A DNA stretch of 64,000 nt from Sphingomonas sp. PL-96 (GCF_020707215.1 NZ_JAJFET010000001.1:806001-870000); one strand, 5' to 3'; positions 29,435-39,169 are shown, numbered from the stretch's first letter. Numbers and translations are program-made. Notes: generated by a model from the letters alone, not told the origin.

Positions 29435-31402
29435 ATGGCTGCGTCCGATACCCTGCTCGCCAACGCGATTCGTGCGCTTGCGATGGATGCGGTTGAGGCC
29501 GCCAACTCCGGTCACCCCGGCATGCCGATGGGCATGGCCGACGTGGCGACCGTGCTGTGGACTCGCTATCTGAAGTTCGACGCCGCCGATCCCCATTGGG
29601 CCGATCGCGACCGCTTCGTGCTGTCAGCCGGCCATGGCTCGATGCTGATCTATGCGCTGCTGCACCTGACCGGCCATGCGCGTCCGACGATCGAGGACAT
29701 CAAGAACTTTCGCCAGCTGCACAGCCCGTGCGCCGGCCACCCCGAGAATTTCGAACTCCCCGGCATCGAGACCACCACCGGCCCGCTGGGGCAGGGGCTC
29801 GCGACCGCGGTCGGCATGGCACTGGCCGAGCGGCACCTGAACGCCGGCTTCGGCGATGATCTGGTCGACCACCGCACCTGGGTGATCGCCGGCGACGGCT
29901 GCCTGATGGAGGGCATCAACCACGAGGCCATCGGTCTCGCGGGTCACCTCGGCCTCGGCCGCATGATCGTGCTGTGGGACGACAACCGCATCACCATCGA
30001 CGGGGCGGTAGAGCTGTCGTCCAGCGAGGATATCGCTGCGCGCTATGCCGCCACCGGCTGGCACACCGTCGCCTGCGACGGTCACGACCCCGCCGACATT
30101 GCCCGCGCGATCGACGAAGCCATCGCCGATCCGCGCCCGTCTCTCGTCGCCTGCCGCACCATCATCGGCAAGGGCGCGCCCGGCAAGGAGGGCACCAGCG
30201 CCGTCCACGGCGCGGCGCTCGGCCCGGACATCGTCGCCAAGACTCGCCTCGCCATGGGCTGGGAGCCAGAGGCGTTCGAGCTGCCCGAAGCAATCGTTGA
30301 GACCTGGGCGGCGGCGGGTGTCCGCAGCCGTGACCTCCGCCTCGCCTGGGAAGCGCGCTGCGACGCCGACGCCCAGGGCGCAGAGTTCCGCCGCCGCATG
30401 GCCGGCGAGCTGCCGGAGGGCTTCTCGCTCCAGCCGTACATCGACGGCCTCCTCGCCAATCCGCAAAAGGTCGCGACCCGCAAGGCGTCGGAAATGGCGC
30501 TGGGCGCGATCAACGACCTGCTGCCGGAGACGGTTGGCGGTTCGGCCGACCTCACCGGCTCCAACAACACCAAGACCAAGGCGACCCAGCCGCTCACCCG
30601 CGACGACTATTCCGGTCGCTATGTCTATTATGGCATCCGCGAGTTCGGCATGTCGGCGGCGATGAACGGCATGGCGCTGCACGGCGGCATCATTCCGTAT
30701 GGCGGGACCTTCCTGGTGTTCGCAGATTATGCCCGCCCGGCGATCCGCCTGTCCGCGCTTCAGAACGCGCGCGTCGTCTATGTGATGACGCATGATTCGA
30801 TCGGCCTTGGCGAGGATGGTCCGACCCACCAGCCGATCGAGCATCTCAACAGCTTGCGCCTGATCCCCAACCTCGACGTGTACCGTCCGTGCGACACGAT
30901 CGAGACCGCCGAATGCTGGGAGCTGTCGCTGCGCGACGCGACCGGCCCGTCGCTGCTCGCCCTGTCGCGTCAGAACCTGCCGCAGCTGCGCACCGACGCG
31001 TCGGAGAACCGCTCGGCCAAGGGTGCCTACCGCCTGGTTGCCGCCGAAGCGCCGCGCCGCGTCGTGCTCGTCGCCACCGGTTCAGAGGTAGAGATTGCGG
31101 TCGAAGCCCGTGCAGCGCTTGAAGCCAAGGGCATCGGTGCCGATGTGGTATCCATGCCCTGCTGGTCGCGCTTCGACGCACAGCCTGTCGACTATCGTCG
31201 CGACGTGCTGCCCAAGGACGCCCTGATCGTTTCGATCGAGGCCGGCACGACCATGGGCTGGGAACGCTATACCGGGCTCGATGGTCTGCGCTTCGGCATC
31301 GACCGGTTCGGCGCCTCGGCTCCGGCGCCCAAGCTCTACGAATATTTCGGACTGACCGCGGACGCCATCGCCACCAAGGTTGCGGCTGCGCTCGAGAATT
31401 GA
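29435..31402 (+). CDS. tkt: transketolase
   Basis: A 655-residue thiamine-diphosphate enzyme of the pentose phosphate and Calvin-type rearrangements, transferring two-carbon ketol units. The N-terminal PP domain has [26 protein letters not shown] and the ThDP/Mg motif [13 protein letters not shown]...DDN. The Pyr domain has [10 protein letters not shown] and the catalytic-Glu region [15 protein letters not shown], then [20 protein letters not shown]. The length matches dimeric transketolases. The ATG has AAGGAAG seven bases upstream. It heads the gene set tkt-gap-MOSC-pgk. Confidence 0.96.
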   Translation: MAASDTLLANAIRALAMDAVEAANSGHPGMPMGMADVATVLWTRYLKFDAADPHWADRDRFVLSAGHGSMLIYALLHLTGHARPTIEDIKNFRQLHSPCAGHPENFELPGIETTTGPLGQGLATAVGMALAERHLNAGFGDDLVDHRTWVIAGDGCLMEGINHEAIGLAGHLGLGRMIVLWDDNRITIDGAVELSSSEDIAARYAATGWHTVACDGHDPADIARAIDEAIADPRPSLVACRTIIGKGAPGKEGTSAVHGAALGPDIVAKTRLAMGWEPEAFELPEAIVETWAAAGVRSRDLRLAWEARCDADAQGAEFRRRMAGELPEGFSLQPYIDGLLANPQKVATRKASEMALGAINDLLPETVGGSADLTGSNNTKTKATQPLTRDDYSGRYVYYGIREFGMSAAMNGMALHGGIIPYGGTFLVFADYARPAIRLSALQNARVVYVMTHDSIGLGEDGPTHQPIEHLNSLRLIPNLDVYRPCDTIETAECWELSLRDATGPSLLALSRQNLPQLRTDASENRSAKGAYRLVAAEAPRRVVLVATGSEVEIAVEARAALEAKGIGADVVSMPCWSRFDAQPVDYRRDVLPKDALIVSIEAGTTMGWERYTGLDGLRFGIDRFGASAPAPKLYEYFGLTADAIATKVAAALEN

Positions 31403-31451
31403 GCCTGCGGCGACGCGGGCTTTGGACCATCCCTCTGAAAGGATCGGCAAT

Positions 31452-32459
31452 ATGACAAAGGTAGCGATCAACGGCTTCGGGCGCATCGGCCGCTTGGTGG
31501 CGCGGGCCATTCTGGAGCGCCCGGACTGCGGCCTCGAACTGGTCACCATCAACGATCTGTCGGACGCCAAGTCCAACGCATGGCTGTTCAGCCGTGACAG
31601 CATCCACGGCCGCTATCCAGGCGACGTGTCGGCCGACGGTAACGACCTGGTCATCGATGGCAAGCGCATCAAGGTGACGGCAGAGCGCGACCCTGCGAAC
31701 CTGCCGCACGGCGAGAACGGCGTCGATCTGGTGCTGGAGTGCACCGGCTTCTTCACCGACCGCGACAGCGCGCAGAAGCACATCGATGCCGGCGCCAAGA
31801 AGGTGCTGATCTCGGCTCCTGGCAAGAACGTCGACCTGACCGTCGTCTATGGCGTCAACCACGACAAGCTGGAGGCCGGCCACACGATCGTCTCCAACGC
31901 ATCGTGCACCACCAACTGCCTGGCGCCGATCGCCAAGGTGCTGAACGACTCGATCGGCATCGAGCGTGGCCTGATGACCACGATCCACGCCTATACCAAC
32001 GACCAGAAGATCCTGGACCAGATCCACAAGGACCTGCGCCGCGCACGTGCGGCCGCCATGTCGATCATCCCGACCACCACGGGCGCTGCCCGTGCGGTGG
32101 GTGAGGTGCTTCCGGAGCTCAAGGGCAAGCTCGACGGTTCGTCGGTTCGCGTGCCCGTGCCGGACGGCAGCCTGGTCGACCTGACCTTTACGCCGAAGCG
32201 CGACACGACCAAGGATGAGGTCAATGCCATCCTGAAGGCGGCGTCGGAAGAGGGCCCGCTCAAGGGCATCCTGGTCTATTCGGACGAGCCGCTGGTCTCG
32301 ATCGACATCGTCCACACGCCGGCATCCTCGACCGTCGACAGCCTGGAGACGGCCGTGATCGACGGCAAGCTGGTGCGCGTCGTCAGCTGGTACGACAATG
32401 AGTGGGGCTTCTCCAACCGCATGGTCGACACCGCCTGCGCGATGGCCAAGCTCGGCTGA
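31452..32459 (+). CDS. gap: glyceraldehyde-3-phosphate dehydrogenase
   Basis: A 335-residue type I GAPDH that oxidises glyceraldehyde 3-phosphate to 1,3-bisphosphoglycerate. The Rossmann motif is [10 protein letters not shown] at the N-terminus, the catalytic Cys152 is in [12 protein letters not shown], and [10 protein letters not shown] and [13 protein letters not shown] are both present. An Asp after the first strand pair (ITINDL) suggests preference for NAD+. It lies 49 bases after tkt, with AAAGGATC upstream, and its stop overlaps the MOSC gene ATG (TGATG). Confidence 0.97.
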   Translation: MTKVAINGFGRIGRLVARAILERPDCGLELVTINDLSDAKSNAWLFSRDSIHGRYPGDVSADGNDLVIDGKRIKVTAERDPANLPHGENGVDLVLECTGFFTDRDSAQKHIDAGAKKVLISAPGKNVDLTVVYGVNHDKLEAGHTIVSNASCTTNCLAPIAKVLNDSIGIERGLMTTIHAYTNDQKILDQIHKDLRRARAAAMSIIPTTTGAARAVGEVLPELKGKLDGSSVRVPVPDGSLVDLTFTPKRDTTKDEVNAILKAASEEGPLKGILVYSDEPLVSIDIVHTPASSTVDSLETAVIDGKLVRVVSWYDNEWGFSNRMVDTACAMAKLG

Positions 32460-32968
32460 TGCCGATGCCCGTCGTGCTGGCGGATGCCGAGCCGGACGGG
32501 CAAGCGGGCGCGCGGGTCGGCATCCTTGCCGGCATCGCGCGCCATGCGGCTCCACGAGCGCCGATGGAGGTGCTCGACCGCGCCGAGGTCAGCGTGGAAG
32601 CCGGCATCGCCGGCGACCACCGCGGCCGACGCAAGCCTAACGGTACCGGCAAGCGCCAGGTGACACTGATGGAGCGCCGCGACTGGGAAGCTGCGACGGC
32701 TCAGGTCGACCATCGACTGCCGTGGCAGGAACGCCGCGCGAACCTGCTGGTAGACGGGTTCGATCTTCCGCAGGTGCCCGGCACCCGGCTGCGGATTGGC
32801 GACGTGGTGCTGGAAATCACCTGTGAATGCGACCCCTGCCAGCGCATGGATGCGCTGGTGCCGGGGCTGTTTGAGGCGCTGCTGCCCGATTGGCGCGGCG
32901 GCGCGTGCACGCGGGTGCTGGTGGGCGGAACGATCGCCGTGGGCGACACAATCAGGATCGAGACATGA
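32459..32968 (+). CDS. MOSC-domain protein
   Basis: A 169-residue protein with a MOSC (molybdenum-cofactor sulfurase C-terminal) fold. Recognisable parts are [27 protein letters not shown] and the conserved Cys in [15 protein letters not shown], which in related proteins binds persulfide or Mo cofactor. Its cellular substrate is unknown; YiiM/YuaD-type proteins reduce N-hydroxylated compounds with Mo cofactor. It overlaps gap by TGATG and pgk by ATGA, so it is locked between two glycolytic genes. No Mo-cofactor genes are nearby. Confidence 0.85.
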   Translation: MPMPVVLADAEPDGQAGARVGILAGIARHAAPRAPMEVLDRAEVSVEAGIAGDHRGRRKPNGTGKRQVTLMERRDWEAATAQVDHRLPWQERRANLLVDGFDLPQVPGTRLRIGDVVLEITCECDPCQRMDALVPGLFEALLPDWRGGACTRVLVGGTIAVGDTIRIET

Positions 32969-34155
32969 CACGCAATTTCAAGACCCTGGACGACATGGGT
33001 GAGATCTCGGGCAAGCGCGTGCTGGTCCGTGAGGATCTGAACGTGCCGATGGCCGACGGCCATGTCACCGACGACACCCGCCTGCGCGCAGCAATCTCGA
33101 CCGTCACCGAACTCGCCGATCGCGGCGCGATCGTACTGGTGCTCGCCCACTTCGGCCGCCCCAAGGGCGTGCCGAGCCCCGAGTTCTCGACCGCCCAGCT
33201 GGCGATCCCGTTCGGCCAGGTGCTCGGCCGTCCGGTCCGCTACGTCGACTGGGAAGGGGCCGCCGACGCCATCGCCACGCTCCAGCCCGGCGACATCGCG
33301 CTGCTGGAAAACACCCGCTTTTTCGGTGGCGAGGAAAAGAACGATCCGGCCGTGGTCGATCGCTTCGCAGCGCTGGGCGACCTCTACGTCAACGACGCCT
33401 TCTCCGCCGCGCACCGCGCCCATGCCTCGACGGCAGGCCTCGCCCACAAGCTGCCGGCATTCGCGGGTCGTCAGATGGAGGCCGAACTCGACGCGCTCGA
33501 CAAGGCGCTCGGCAGCCCCGAGCATCCCGTCGCAGCCGTTGTCGGCGGCGCCAAGGTCTCGACCAAGCTCGACGTGCTCAAGCACCTCGTCGGCCGCGTC
33601 GACCACCTCATCATCGGCGGCGGCATGGCCAACACCTTCCTGGCCGCCCGCGGCGTGAATGTCGGCAAGAGCCTGTGCGAGCACGACCTCACCGGCACTG
33701 CCGACGAGATCTTCGAAGCCGCCGACAAGGCCGGCTGCACCATTCACCTGCCGTATGACGTGGTAGTCGCAACCGAATTCCGCCCGAACCCCGCGACCCG
33801 CACCGTCAACGTCCACGAAGTCGCCGCCGACGAGATGATCCTCGACGTCGGCCCGGCCGCGGTGGAGGCGCTTGGCGACGTGCTCAAGAACTGCCGCACC
33901 CTGGTGTGGAACGGCCCGCTGGGCGCGTTCGAGACGCCGCCGTTCGACGCCGCCACGGTGTCGCTTGCCAAGACCGCAGCGGCGCTCACCAGCGACGGTT
34001 CGCTCGTGTCGGTGGCGGGCGGCGGCGACACGGTCGCGGCGCTCAACCAGGCCGGTGCTGCCGGCGCCTTCACCTTTGTTTCCACGGCAGGCGGCGCGTT
34101 CCTGGAGTGGATGGAAGGCCGCGAGCTTCCCGGGGTCGCCGCGCTCGCGGGTTAA
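32965..34155 (+). CDS. pgk: phosphoglycerate kinase
   Basis: A 396-residue two-domain kinase that makes ATP from 1,3-bisphosphoglycerate. The N-domain has [11 protein letters not shown], the basic-patch Arg/His in LAHFGRPKG and [16 protein letters not shown]. The C-domain has the nucleotide part [15 protein letters not shown] and the C-terminal [15 protein letters not shown]. The length is typical. It is coupled to the MOSC gene by an ATGA overlap. A half copy of the dispersed palindrome follows the stop and may serve as its 3' end. Confidence 0.97.
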   Translation: MTRNFKTLDDMGEISGKRVLVREDLNVPMADGHVTDDTRLRAAISTVTELADRGAIVLVLAHFGRPKGVPSPEFSTAQLAIPFGQVLGRPVRYVDWEGAADAIATLQPGDIALLENTRFFGGEEKNDPAVVDRFAALGDLYVNDAFSAAHRAHASTAGLAHKLPAFAGRQMEAELDALDKALGSPEHPVAAVVGGAKVSTKLDVLKHLVGRVDHLIIGGGMANTFLAARGVNVGKSLCEHDLTGTADEIFEAADKAGCTIHLPYDVVVATEFRPNPATRTVNVHEVAADEMILDVGPAAVEALGDVLKNCRTLVWNGPLGAFETPPFDAATVSLAKTAAALTSDGSLVSVAGGGDTVAALNQAGAAGAFTFVSTAGGAFLEWMEGRELPGVAALAG

Positions 34156-34166
34156 CCCACGCTTTC

Positions 34167-34192
34167 GGTGCCCCGGCCTGCGCCGGGGTACC
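34167..34192 (+). repeat. half copy of dispersed composite palindrome
   Basis: GGTGCCCCGGCCTGCGCCGG followed by GGTACC, 11 bases after the pgk stop. It can fold as a strong GC hairpin but has no T run. Confidence 0.6.
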
Positions 34193-34220
34193 CTCTACTT
34201 GAGAGGCGCTCGCCAGCCTC

Positions 34221-34715
34221 CTACTGCCCTTCGGCTCGCATGGCGATGCAGCTCGCGGGGCGCTTCTCCCGGACCTCCACCGCCGCCCAGCAGCGTGCGA
34301 GTGCCGGCTGTGGCGCCATCGCCGCATGAGCACCGCTGCCGACCCCGCGTTCGAACCAGAGCCTGAGATGTTGTGGCGCAATATCCGCAGCTTCGCCCCG
34401 ACTCCTTGCAGCGCGTTCGAGCAGCGCCAGCCCCTGGTCCAGCGTCTCGGCAGGCCGGCGTTCCGGCTGCGCCTCGCGATGTCCCGCGACGATCAGATTA
34501 CCGGTCTCCAGCGCGATCGTTGCTGCCGGCCGGCCTGACCGCGCGATCGCGGTGATCGCCCGGCCATAGTCCGGCGGCTCGTTGGCCAGTGCCTCTTCGA
34601 CGATCCAGTCGGTCGCGCGCTTGGCCGAATGCGACTCGAACGGTTGGTCGGGCTGCTGCTGCGAGCATGCCGCCAGCAGCAACGCGGGCAGCCCTGCAAT
34701 CCACGCCTGCCTCAT
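34221..34715 (-). CDS. putative lipoprotein
   Basis: A 164-residue protein with a lipoprotein signal (MRQAWIAGLPALLLAAC, Cys at residue 17). The mature part is helical, with ATDWIVEEALANEPPDYGRA and three further Cys including ones in LARCWAAV and ASCIAMRAEG. I do not recognise a family. It is coupled to the upstream zincin gene by an ATGA overlap, so the pair may act together in the envelope. It converges on pgk. Confidence 0.75.
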   Translation of the reverse strand: MRQAWIAGLPALLLAACSQQQPDQPFESHSAKRATDWIVEEALANEPPDYGRAITAIARSGRPAATIALETGNLIVAGHREAQPERRPAETLDQGLALLERAARSRGEAADIAPQHLRLWFERGVGSGAHAAMAPQPALARCWAAVEVREKRPASCIAMRAEGQ

Positions 34716-35191
34716 TTCAGCGGCAGCAGCGGCGCGTAGTCGGCGAGCACATAAGGCAGGGGAATGCGGCCGCCGCTGGCCAGCGTAAAATAATGCTGGG
34801 CGATCATCCCCATCTGCTCCAGCCCATAGGCGGTGAACGGCTTCCCCACCTCCAGCCGATAGTCGTAGTTGCGCTGGAACGGGCCACGCACCCACACCCA
34901 CTGCTTGAGCCCGTACCATTGGTAGAGGTGAGTACCCTCGTGCACGAAGCTGGCCTTGCGCCACAGCGGCACCTCGGACGCCGCAAAGTCGGGCACATGG
35001 CTGCCTCCGGGGAAATAGGCGTGGCCGTTCGGCGCCATGGGCCGTTCCGCGGGAAACACCGGCCACCATTTGCGCGCGTGGATCCGCACCCGCGCATAGT
35101 CGATCCCCTCGGCGAACACGCCGCGCAGCATTGCCGTCTCGCCAGGCGTCAGCGGGCGGCGGGCCGGGGTCGCGAGGGGCCGGAATCGCAT
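34712..35191 (-). CDS. vgr-related zincin-like protein
   Basis: A 159-residue protein with a zinc-metalloprotease motif HEGTH (His84, Glu85, His88) in KASFVHEGTHLYQWYGLK. The N-terminal RPLTPGETAMLRGVFAEGIDY and VRIHARKWWP are typical of the small proteins annotated as vgr-related or DUF4157-like in sphingomonads. It has no signal peptide or membrane segment. The third zinc ligand is not obvious. I choose MRFRPLATPA at 35191; an open frame extends upstream but has no Shine-Dalgarno. Substrate and role are unknown. It is coupled to the lipoprotein gene downstream. Confidence 0.8.
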   Translation of the reverse strand: MRFRPLATPARRPLTPGETAMLRGVFAEGIDYARVRIHARKWWPVFPAERPMAPNGHAYFPGGSHVPDFAASEVPLWRKASFVHEGTHLYQWYGLKQWVWVRGPFQRNYDYRLEVGKPFTAYGLEQMGMIAQHYFTLASGGRIPLPYVLADYAPLLPLK

Positions 35192-35342
35192 GGCGGAGAT
35201 ACGCACCGCCCCCTTCTTTTGTTGCAGTGCGACGAGGTGAACGTTCCCAAGGCGGACGCGAGCTTGTGGGGTGCGCGGTGCCCGCCTAACGAGGTCAGGC
35301 AAGCGATAATAGTCGCAGCATACAAGCATGGGAGCCTACCAA

Positions 35343-36251
35343 ATGACGCCGACCGTCAGAGCGATTCTAGCGAACTACGAGTCCGACAATCCAGGCGTGA
35401 AGGCGAACCTCGCCCGCATCCTGATGCAGGGTCGGCTGGGCGGCACCGGCAAGCTGGTCATCCTGCCGGTCGACCAGGGGTTCGAGCACGGTCCGGCGCG
35501 CAGCTTCGCGGTCAACGAGCCGGCCTATGACCCGCACTACCACTTCCAGCTCGCGATCGACGCCGGCCTCTCCGCCTATGCAGCGCCGCTTGGCATGCTG
35601 GAGGCGGGTGCCGGCACGTTCGCGGGCCAGATCCCGACGATCCTGAAGGTCAATTCGTCGAACAGCTGGGCGACCGGCATCAACCAGGCCGTGACCGGCG
35701 GCGTCGACGACGCGCTCCGCCTCGGCTGCTCGGCGATCGGCTTCACCATCTATCCGGGCGCCGACGACGTGTTCGACATGATGGAGGAGATCCGCGAGCT
35801 TTCGGCTCAGGCCAAGTCAGTCGGCATCGCCACCGTGATCTGGTCCTATCCGCGCGGCGGTACCCTGTCGAAGCAGGGTGAGCTCGCGCTCGATGTCGGC
35901 GCCTATGCCGCGCACATGGCGGCGCTGCTCGGCGCGCACATCATCAAGGTGAAGCTGCCGACCGACCATATCGAGCAAAAGGAAGCCAAGAAGGTCTATG
36001 AGGGCTTCGACGCTTCCACCCAGGCCAAGCGCGTTGCCCATGTCGTGAAGAGCTGCTTCAACGGCCGTCGCATCGTCGTCTTCTCGGGCGGCGCGGCCAA
36101 GGGGGCTGATGCCGTCTACCAGGACGCACGCGACATTCGCGACGGCGGTGGCAATGGCTCGATCATCGGCCGCAACACCTTCCAGCGCCCGCGCGACGAG
36201 GCACTGGCGATGCTCGACAAGATCGTCGGCATCTACCAGGGTCAGGACTGA
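35343..36251 (+). CDS. fbaB: class I fructose-bisphosphate aldolase
   Basis: A 302-residue DhnA/FbaB-type class I aldolase that cleaves fructose 1,6-bisphosphate through a Schiff base. Seen: LVILPVDQGFEHGPARSF, TILKVNSSNSW, GCSAIGFTIYPGADDVFDM, the Schiff-base Lys in HIIKVKLPTDHI and the phosphate-binding end VVFSGGAAKG. I choose the ATG at 35343, with GGGAG eight bases upstream; an ATG 15 bases earlier would give MGAYQMTPT. Located near gap and pgk, it completes the glycolytic middle section. It is coupled to the ABM gene (TGATG). Confidence 0.94.
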   Translation: MTPTVRAILANYESDNPGVKANLARILMQGRLGGTGKLVILPVDQGFEHGPARSFAVNEPAYDPHYHFQLAIDAGLSAYAAPLGMLEAGAGTFAGQIPTILKVNSSNSWATGINQAVTGGVDDALRLGCSAIGFTIYPGADDVFDMMEEIRELSAQAKSVGIATVIWSYPRGGTLSKQGELALDVGAYAAHMAALLGAHIIKVKLPTDHIEQKEAKKVYEGFDASTQAKRVAHVVKSCFNGRRIVVFSGGAAKGADAVYQDARDIRDGGGNGSIIGRNTFQRPRDEALAMLDKIVGIYQGQD

Positions 36252-36643
36252 TGGAGCGGCGCCCGCTTCTGGCCGGGCTTGCGCTCGCGCTGGTCGGCGG
36301 GCGCCTTCTCAAGGGGGAGGTGGCGATGGCAGGCACGACCGCAGGTTTCGGCATGATCGGCAAGATCAAGGCAAAGCCCGGCACCCGTGCCGAGCTCGTC
36401 GCCATCCTTGCGAGCGGAACCGGGGCGATGCCGGGCTGCCTCGCCTATCTCATCGCCGAGGACGCGGCGGATCCGGACGCGATCTGGATCACCGAGCTTT
36501 GGGACAGCAAGGAAAGCCATGCCGCCTCGCTGAAGCTCCCCGCCGTTCAGGACGCGATCGCCAAGGGTCGCCCCCTGATCGCCGGCTTTGACCTCAGCGC
36601 CGAAACCCGCCCGGTCCCCGGCAGCTTCCTCGCCGGCGCCTGA
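36251..36643 (+). CDS. ABM-domain putative monooxygenase
   Basis: A 130-residue protein whose last 100 residues form an antibiotic-biosynthesis-monooxygenase (ABM) ferredoxin-like fold: FGMIGKIKAKPGTRAELVAI, then CLAYLIAEDAADPDAIWITE and LWDSKESHAASLKLP. Such small dimers often act on quinols or have no known substrate. The ATG at 36251 overlaps the aldolase stop (TGATG) and would give an Arg-containing signal-like N-terminus (MERRPLLAGLALALVGGR). An internal ATG at 36326 with AGGGGGAGG upstream gives a cytosolic 105-residue form. Both starts are plausible. Confidence 0.78.
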   Translation: MERRPLLAGLALALVGGRLLKGEVAMAGTTAGFGMIGKIKAKPGTRAELVAILASGTGAMPGCLAYLIAEDAADPDAIWITELWDSKESHAASLKLPAVQDAIAKGRPLIAGFDLSAETRPVPGSFLAGA

Positions 36644-36658
36644 TCGCATCCGCTTCTC

Positions 36659-36748
36659 GTACCCCGGCGAAGGCCGGGGCCCAGTTGGGAAACCTTTCCG
36701 CATCTCGCGAGCCGCCCGCAACTGGACCCCGGCCTACGCCGGGGTACC
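36659..36748 (+). repeat. dispersed composite palindrome, full copy
   Basis: The clearest copy. GTACCCCGGCGAAGGCCGGG, GCCCAGTTG, about 30 spacer bases, CAACTGG, then ACCCCGGCCTACGCCGGGGT and AC. Each arm is a hairpin and the arms are inverted copies of each other. It fills most of the 132 bases between the convergent ABM and DUF72 genes. Confidence 0.85.
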
Positions 36749-36775
36749 ATGGAGTGATGTTTACCGCGCGCCCGG

Positions 36776-37525
36776 CTACCGCCCGGCCTGCCGCAGCATC
36801 GCCTTCAGCGTCAGCGCATCGTGAATGGCATGCGCCTCGGCATCATTGTTGAAATACGCCCACACTTCGCGCCCGGCGCGCACTTGCGCCATCATCCAGT
36901 CCGTCCAGCGCAGCAGGCGCTCCTCGGAATAACGCCCCCAGTATTTCCCCTCGCCACCATGAAAGCGGACGTACGCGACCGGCCCCACCGCCAGGTCCGG
37001 ACTGTCGGATCCCGGCATGTCATGCGCACAGAAACTCGCGCCGTATCGCTCCAGCAGCGCGAACACCCGGTCGTCGTACCAGCTCTTTTCCCGGAATTCG
37101 AAGACGTTGACGACGTCCTTTGGCACGAGCTGTAAGAACGTCTCCAGCCGCTCCAGGTTGAGCTTGAACCGCGGCGGCAGCTGGTAGAGCACCGGCCCCA
37201 GTGTCTCGCCCAAATGCCGGAACGCCGGCATCATCCGCGCCATCGGCTCCTCGCAATCCTTCAGCTTCTTGGCCTGGGTCAGGAAGCGATTGGCCTTCAC
37301 CGCATAGCGAAAACCCGCCGGCGCCTGCGCCGCCCAGCCGTCGAACGTCTCGGGTTTCGGCAGCCGGTAGAAGCTGTTGTTGATCTCCACCGTGTCGAAA
37401 TGCTCGGCATAGAAGGCGAACCAGCGCTTGACCGCCAGCTTCTCGGGGTAGAAGCGGCCACGGCAATGCGGGTAGATCCAACCCGAACACCCCACCCGAA
37501 CTGCCGCGAACCCGGAGCTTTCCAT
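36776..37525 (-). CDS. DUF72 domain protein
   Basis: A 249-residue TIM-barrel protein of the DUF72 (YecE) family. Family parts are VRVGCSGWIYPHCRGRFYP at the N-terminus, YAEHFDTVEINNSFYRLP, FRYAVKANRFLTQAKKL, LPPRFKLNLERLETFL, FEFREKSWYDDRV and a C-terminal AYFNNDAEAHA. The function is unknown. The ATG at 37525 shares the bases CATG with the divergent thiE ATG; a GTG at 37495 just before VGCSGW is an alternative start that would avoid the overlap. Confidence 0.9.
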   Translation of the reverse strand: MESSGFAAVRVGCSGWIYPHCRGRFYPEKLAVKRWFAFYAEHFDTVEINNSFYRLPKPETFDGWAAQAPAGFRYAVKANRFLTQAKKLKDCEEPMARMMPAFRHLGETLGPVLYQLPPRFKLNLERLETFLQLVPKDVVNVFEFREKSWYDDRVFALLERYGASFCAHDMPGSDSPDLAVGPVAYVRFHGGEGKYWGRYSEERLLRWTDWMMAQVRAGREVWAYFNNDAEAHAIHDALTLKAMLRQAGR

Positions 37526-38228
37526 GCACGATCCCGAAGATGACCTCGAAGCCGACAACGCGCTGGAGGGCTTCGCGGACCAATTCGAGAGCCACAACCG
37601 CCGGCCGGCTGCGCAGCTCTACCTGGTCTCCCCGCTCGACGTGTCCGGCACCTTCCCGGACCGGCTCGCCCGCGCGCTCGACGCCGGCCCCGTCGCGGCT
37701 TTCCAGTTTCGTGTGAAGGACATGGACCAGCACGCCGCCGCGCGCCTTGCCGAACCGCTCCAGCGCCTCTGCGCCGATCGCGACGTGGCGTTCATCGTCA
37801 ACGACAGCGTCAGCCTCGCCAAGCGGTTGGGCGCGGACGGTGTCCACCTCGGCCAGGAAGACGGCGATCCGCGTGAGGCCCGCGCGGCACTCGGCCCGTC
37901 GGTGCAGATCGGCGTGACCTGCCACGACAGCCGCCACCTGGCGATGGGGGCGGGGGAGGCGGGAGCCGATTATGTCGCCTTCGGCAGCTTCTACCCCACC
38001 ACCACCAAGGAAGTCCGCCATCGTGCGGAGCCGGCGATCCTGTCCTGGTGGACCACGCTGTTCGAGCTTCCCTGCGTCGCGATCGGCGGCATCACGCCGG
38101 ACAACGCGCAGCCGCTGATCGACGCCGGCGCCGATTTCCTGGCGGTGAGCGGCTCGGTCTGGAACGGCGACGAAGCCGCCGCGGTCCGCGCCTTCGCCGA
38201 GCTGCTCGCGAACGGCAAAACGCACTAA
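37524..38228 (+). CDS. thiE: thiamine phosphate synthase
   Basis: A 234-residue ThiE-type TIM barrel that joins HMP-PP and the thiazole phosphate to make thiamine phosphate. Motifs are VKDMDQHAAARLAEPLQRLC, FIVNDSVSLAKRLGADGVHL, GQEDGDPREARAAL, VTCHDSRHLAMGAGEAGADY, FGSFYPTTTK and AIGGITPDNAQPLIDAGAD. The N-terminus carries about 30 extra acidic residues. GGAG lies about 8 bases upstream of the ATG. There is no TPP riboswitch: the divergent DUF72 gene begins at the same point. Confidence 0.9.
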   Translation: MHDPEDDLEADNALEGFADQFESHNRRPAAQLYLVSPLDVSGTFPDRLARALDAGPVAAFQFRVKDMDQHAAARLAEPLQRLCADRDVAFIVNDSVSLAKRLGADGVHLGQEDGDPREARAALGPSVQIGVTCHDSRHLAMGAGEAGADYVAFGSFYPTTTKEVRHRAEPAILSWWTTLFELPCVAIGGITPDNAQPLIDAGADFLAVSGSVWNGDEAAAVRAFAELLANGKTH

Positions 38229-38242
38229 GCCTCACGTCGCTG

Positions 38243-38330
38243 CGCTCCCGCGCAGGCGGGAGCTCAGGGTTCCAAGCACCGCAAGTCGTTGGTCTGCCTC
38301 GCCCTGGATTCCTGTCTACGCAGGAATACG
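38243..38330 (+). repeat. dispersed composite palindrome, full copy
   Basis: CGCTCCCGCGCAGGCGGGAG, CTCAGGGTTCCAAGC, a spacer, GCCCTGGATTCCTGTCTACG and CAGGAAT. It lies 15 bases after thiE in the 273-base gap before the M23 peptidase gene; nothing else was recognised in that gap. Confidence 0.75.
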
Positions 38331-38501
38331 GGTTTGGCCGAGCAACGGCGGCAGCCCTGTTCCGCAGAAGTCACGCTTGCGGGGGGCCGGGGGGCCGGGA
38401 TACCACCACGCCCTCGAACGTTCTCCACCCGAAACATCTTGGGAGCGGATGATGGGTCGAGCAGCAATCGGCGGCACCCCCGGACGGCGGGGGCACCAAC
38501 C

Positions 38502-39098
38502 ATGAACCGGCTCGGCTGGTCGATCCTGCTGCTGCTGGTGCTCGCCGGCGGCGCATTCGCCCTGATGCTGTCGCCGGGCACCACACCACCGCCACCGGGC
38601 GCGGGCTCGGCACCGGCCGTCGCCCCACCCACCGCGCGGCTGCGCGCCAACGCGGCCGGCCTCATCGTCCCCGTCGCCGGCATCGCGCCCGACCAACTCG
38701 TCGACACCTGGCACCAGAGCCGCGAAGGCGGCGCGCGCGAGCACCAGGCGATCGACATCATGGCGCCGCGCGGCACGCCCGTGCTCGCCGCCCGCGGCGG
38801 GCGCGTCGAGAAGCTGTTCGACAGCGCGGCCGGCGGCCGCACCATCTACATCCGCACCGCCGATGGCGCGCACATCGACTATTACGCGCACCTGGACGCC
38901 TATGCCGCGGGCTTGCAGGAGGGGCAGCTGGTGCGCCAGGGGCAGGGGATCGGCACCGTCGGCTCCACCGGCAACGCCAGCCCCGAGGGCCCCCACCTCC
39001 ATTTCGCGGTCAAGCACATGGCCGCGGGCGAGCGCTGGCACCAGGGCATGCCGCTCAACCCCTATCCGCTGCTTGCCGGAACCGGCGGCGGCGGCTAA
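38502..39098 (+). CDS. M23-family (LytM) peptidase
   Basis: A 198-residue membrane-anchored or exported peptidoglycan endopeptidase-like protein. A single hydrophobic N-terminal segment (about residues 5-24) is followed by a Pro/Ala linker and the LytM domain. Zinc ligands are the His/Asp in [16 protein letters not shown] and the His pair in HLHFAVK, with YYAHLDAY and [17 protein letters not shown] as the active-site neighbourhood. All metal ligands appear present, so it may be catalytic rather than only an activator. I choose MNRLGWS at 38502, since the longer frame would read through the repeat. Confidence 0.9.
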   Translation: MNRLGWSILLLLVLAGGAFALMLSPGTTPPPPGAGSAPAVAPPTARLRANAAGLIVPVAGIAPDQLVDTWHQSREGGAREHQAIDIMAPRGTPVLAARGGRVEKLFDSAAGGRTIYIRTADGAHIDYYAHLDAYAAGLQEGQLVRQGQGIGTVGSTGNASPEGPHLHFAVKHMAAGERWHQGMPLNPYPLLAGTGGGG

Positions 39099-39169
39099 AG
39101 CCGCGCGCATCGTGGCCCGGGCGACGTGCAAGTCGCCGGCCCTTGGCTCTTTCCACCACAGGTTCCAGC

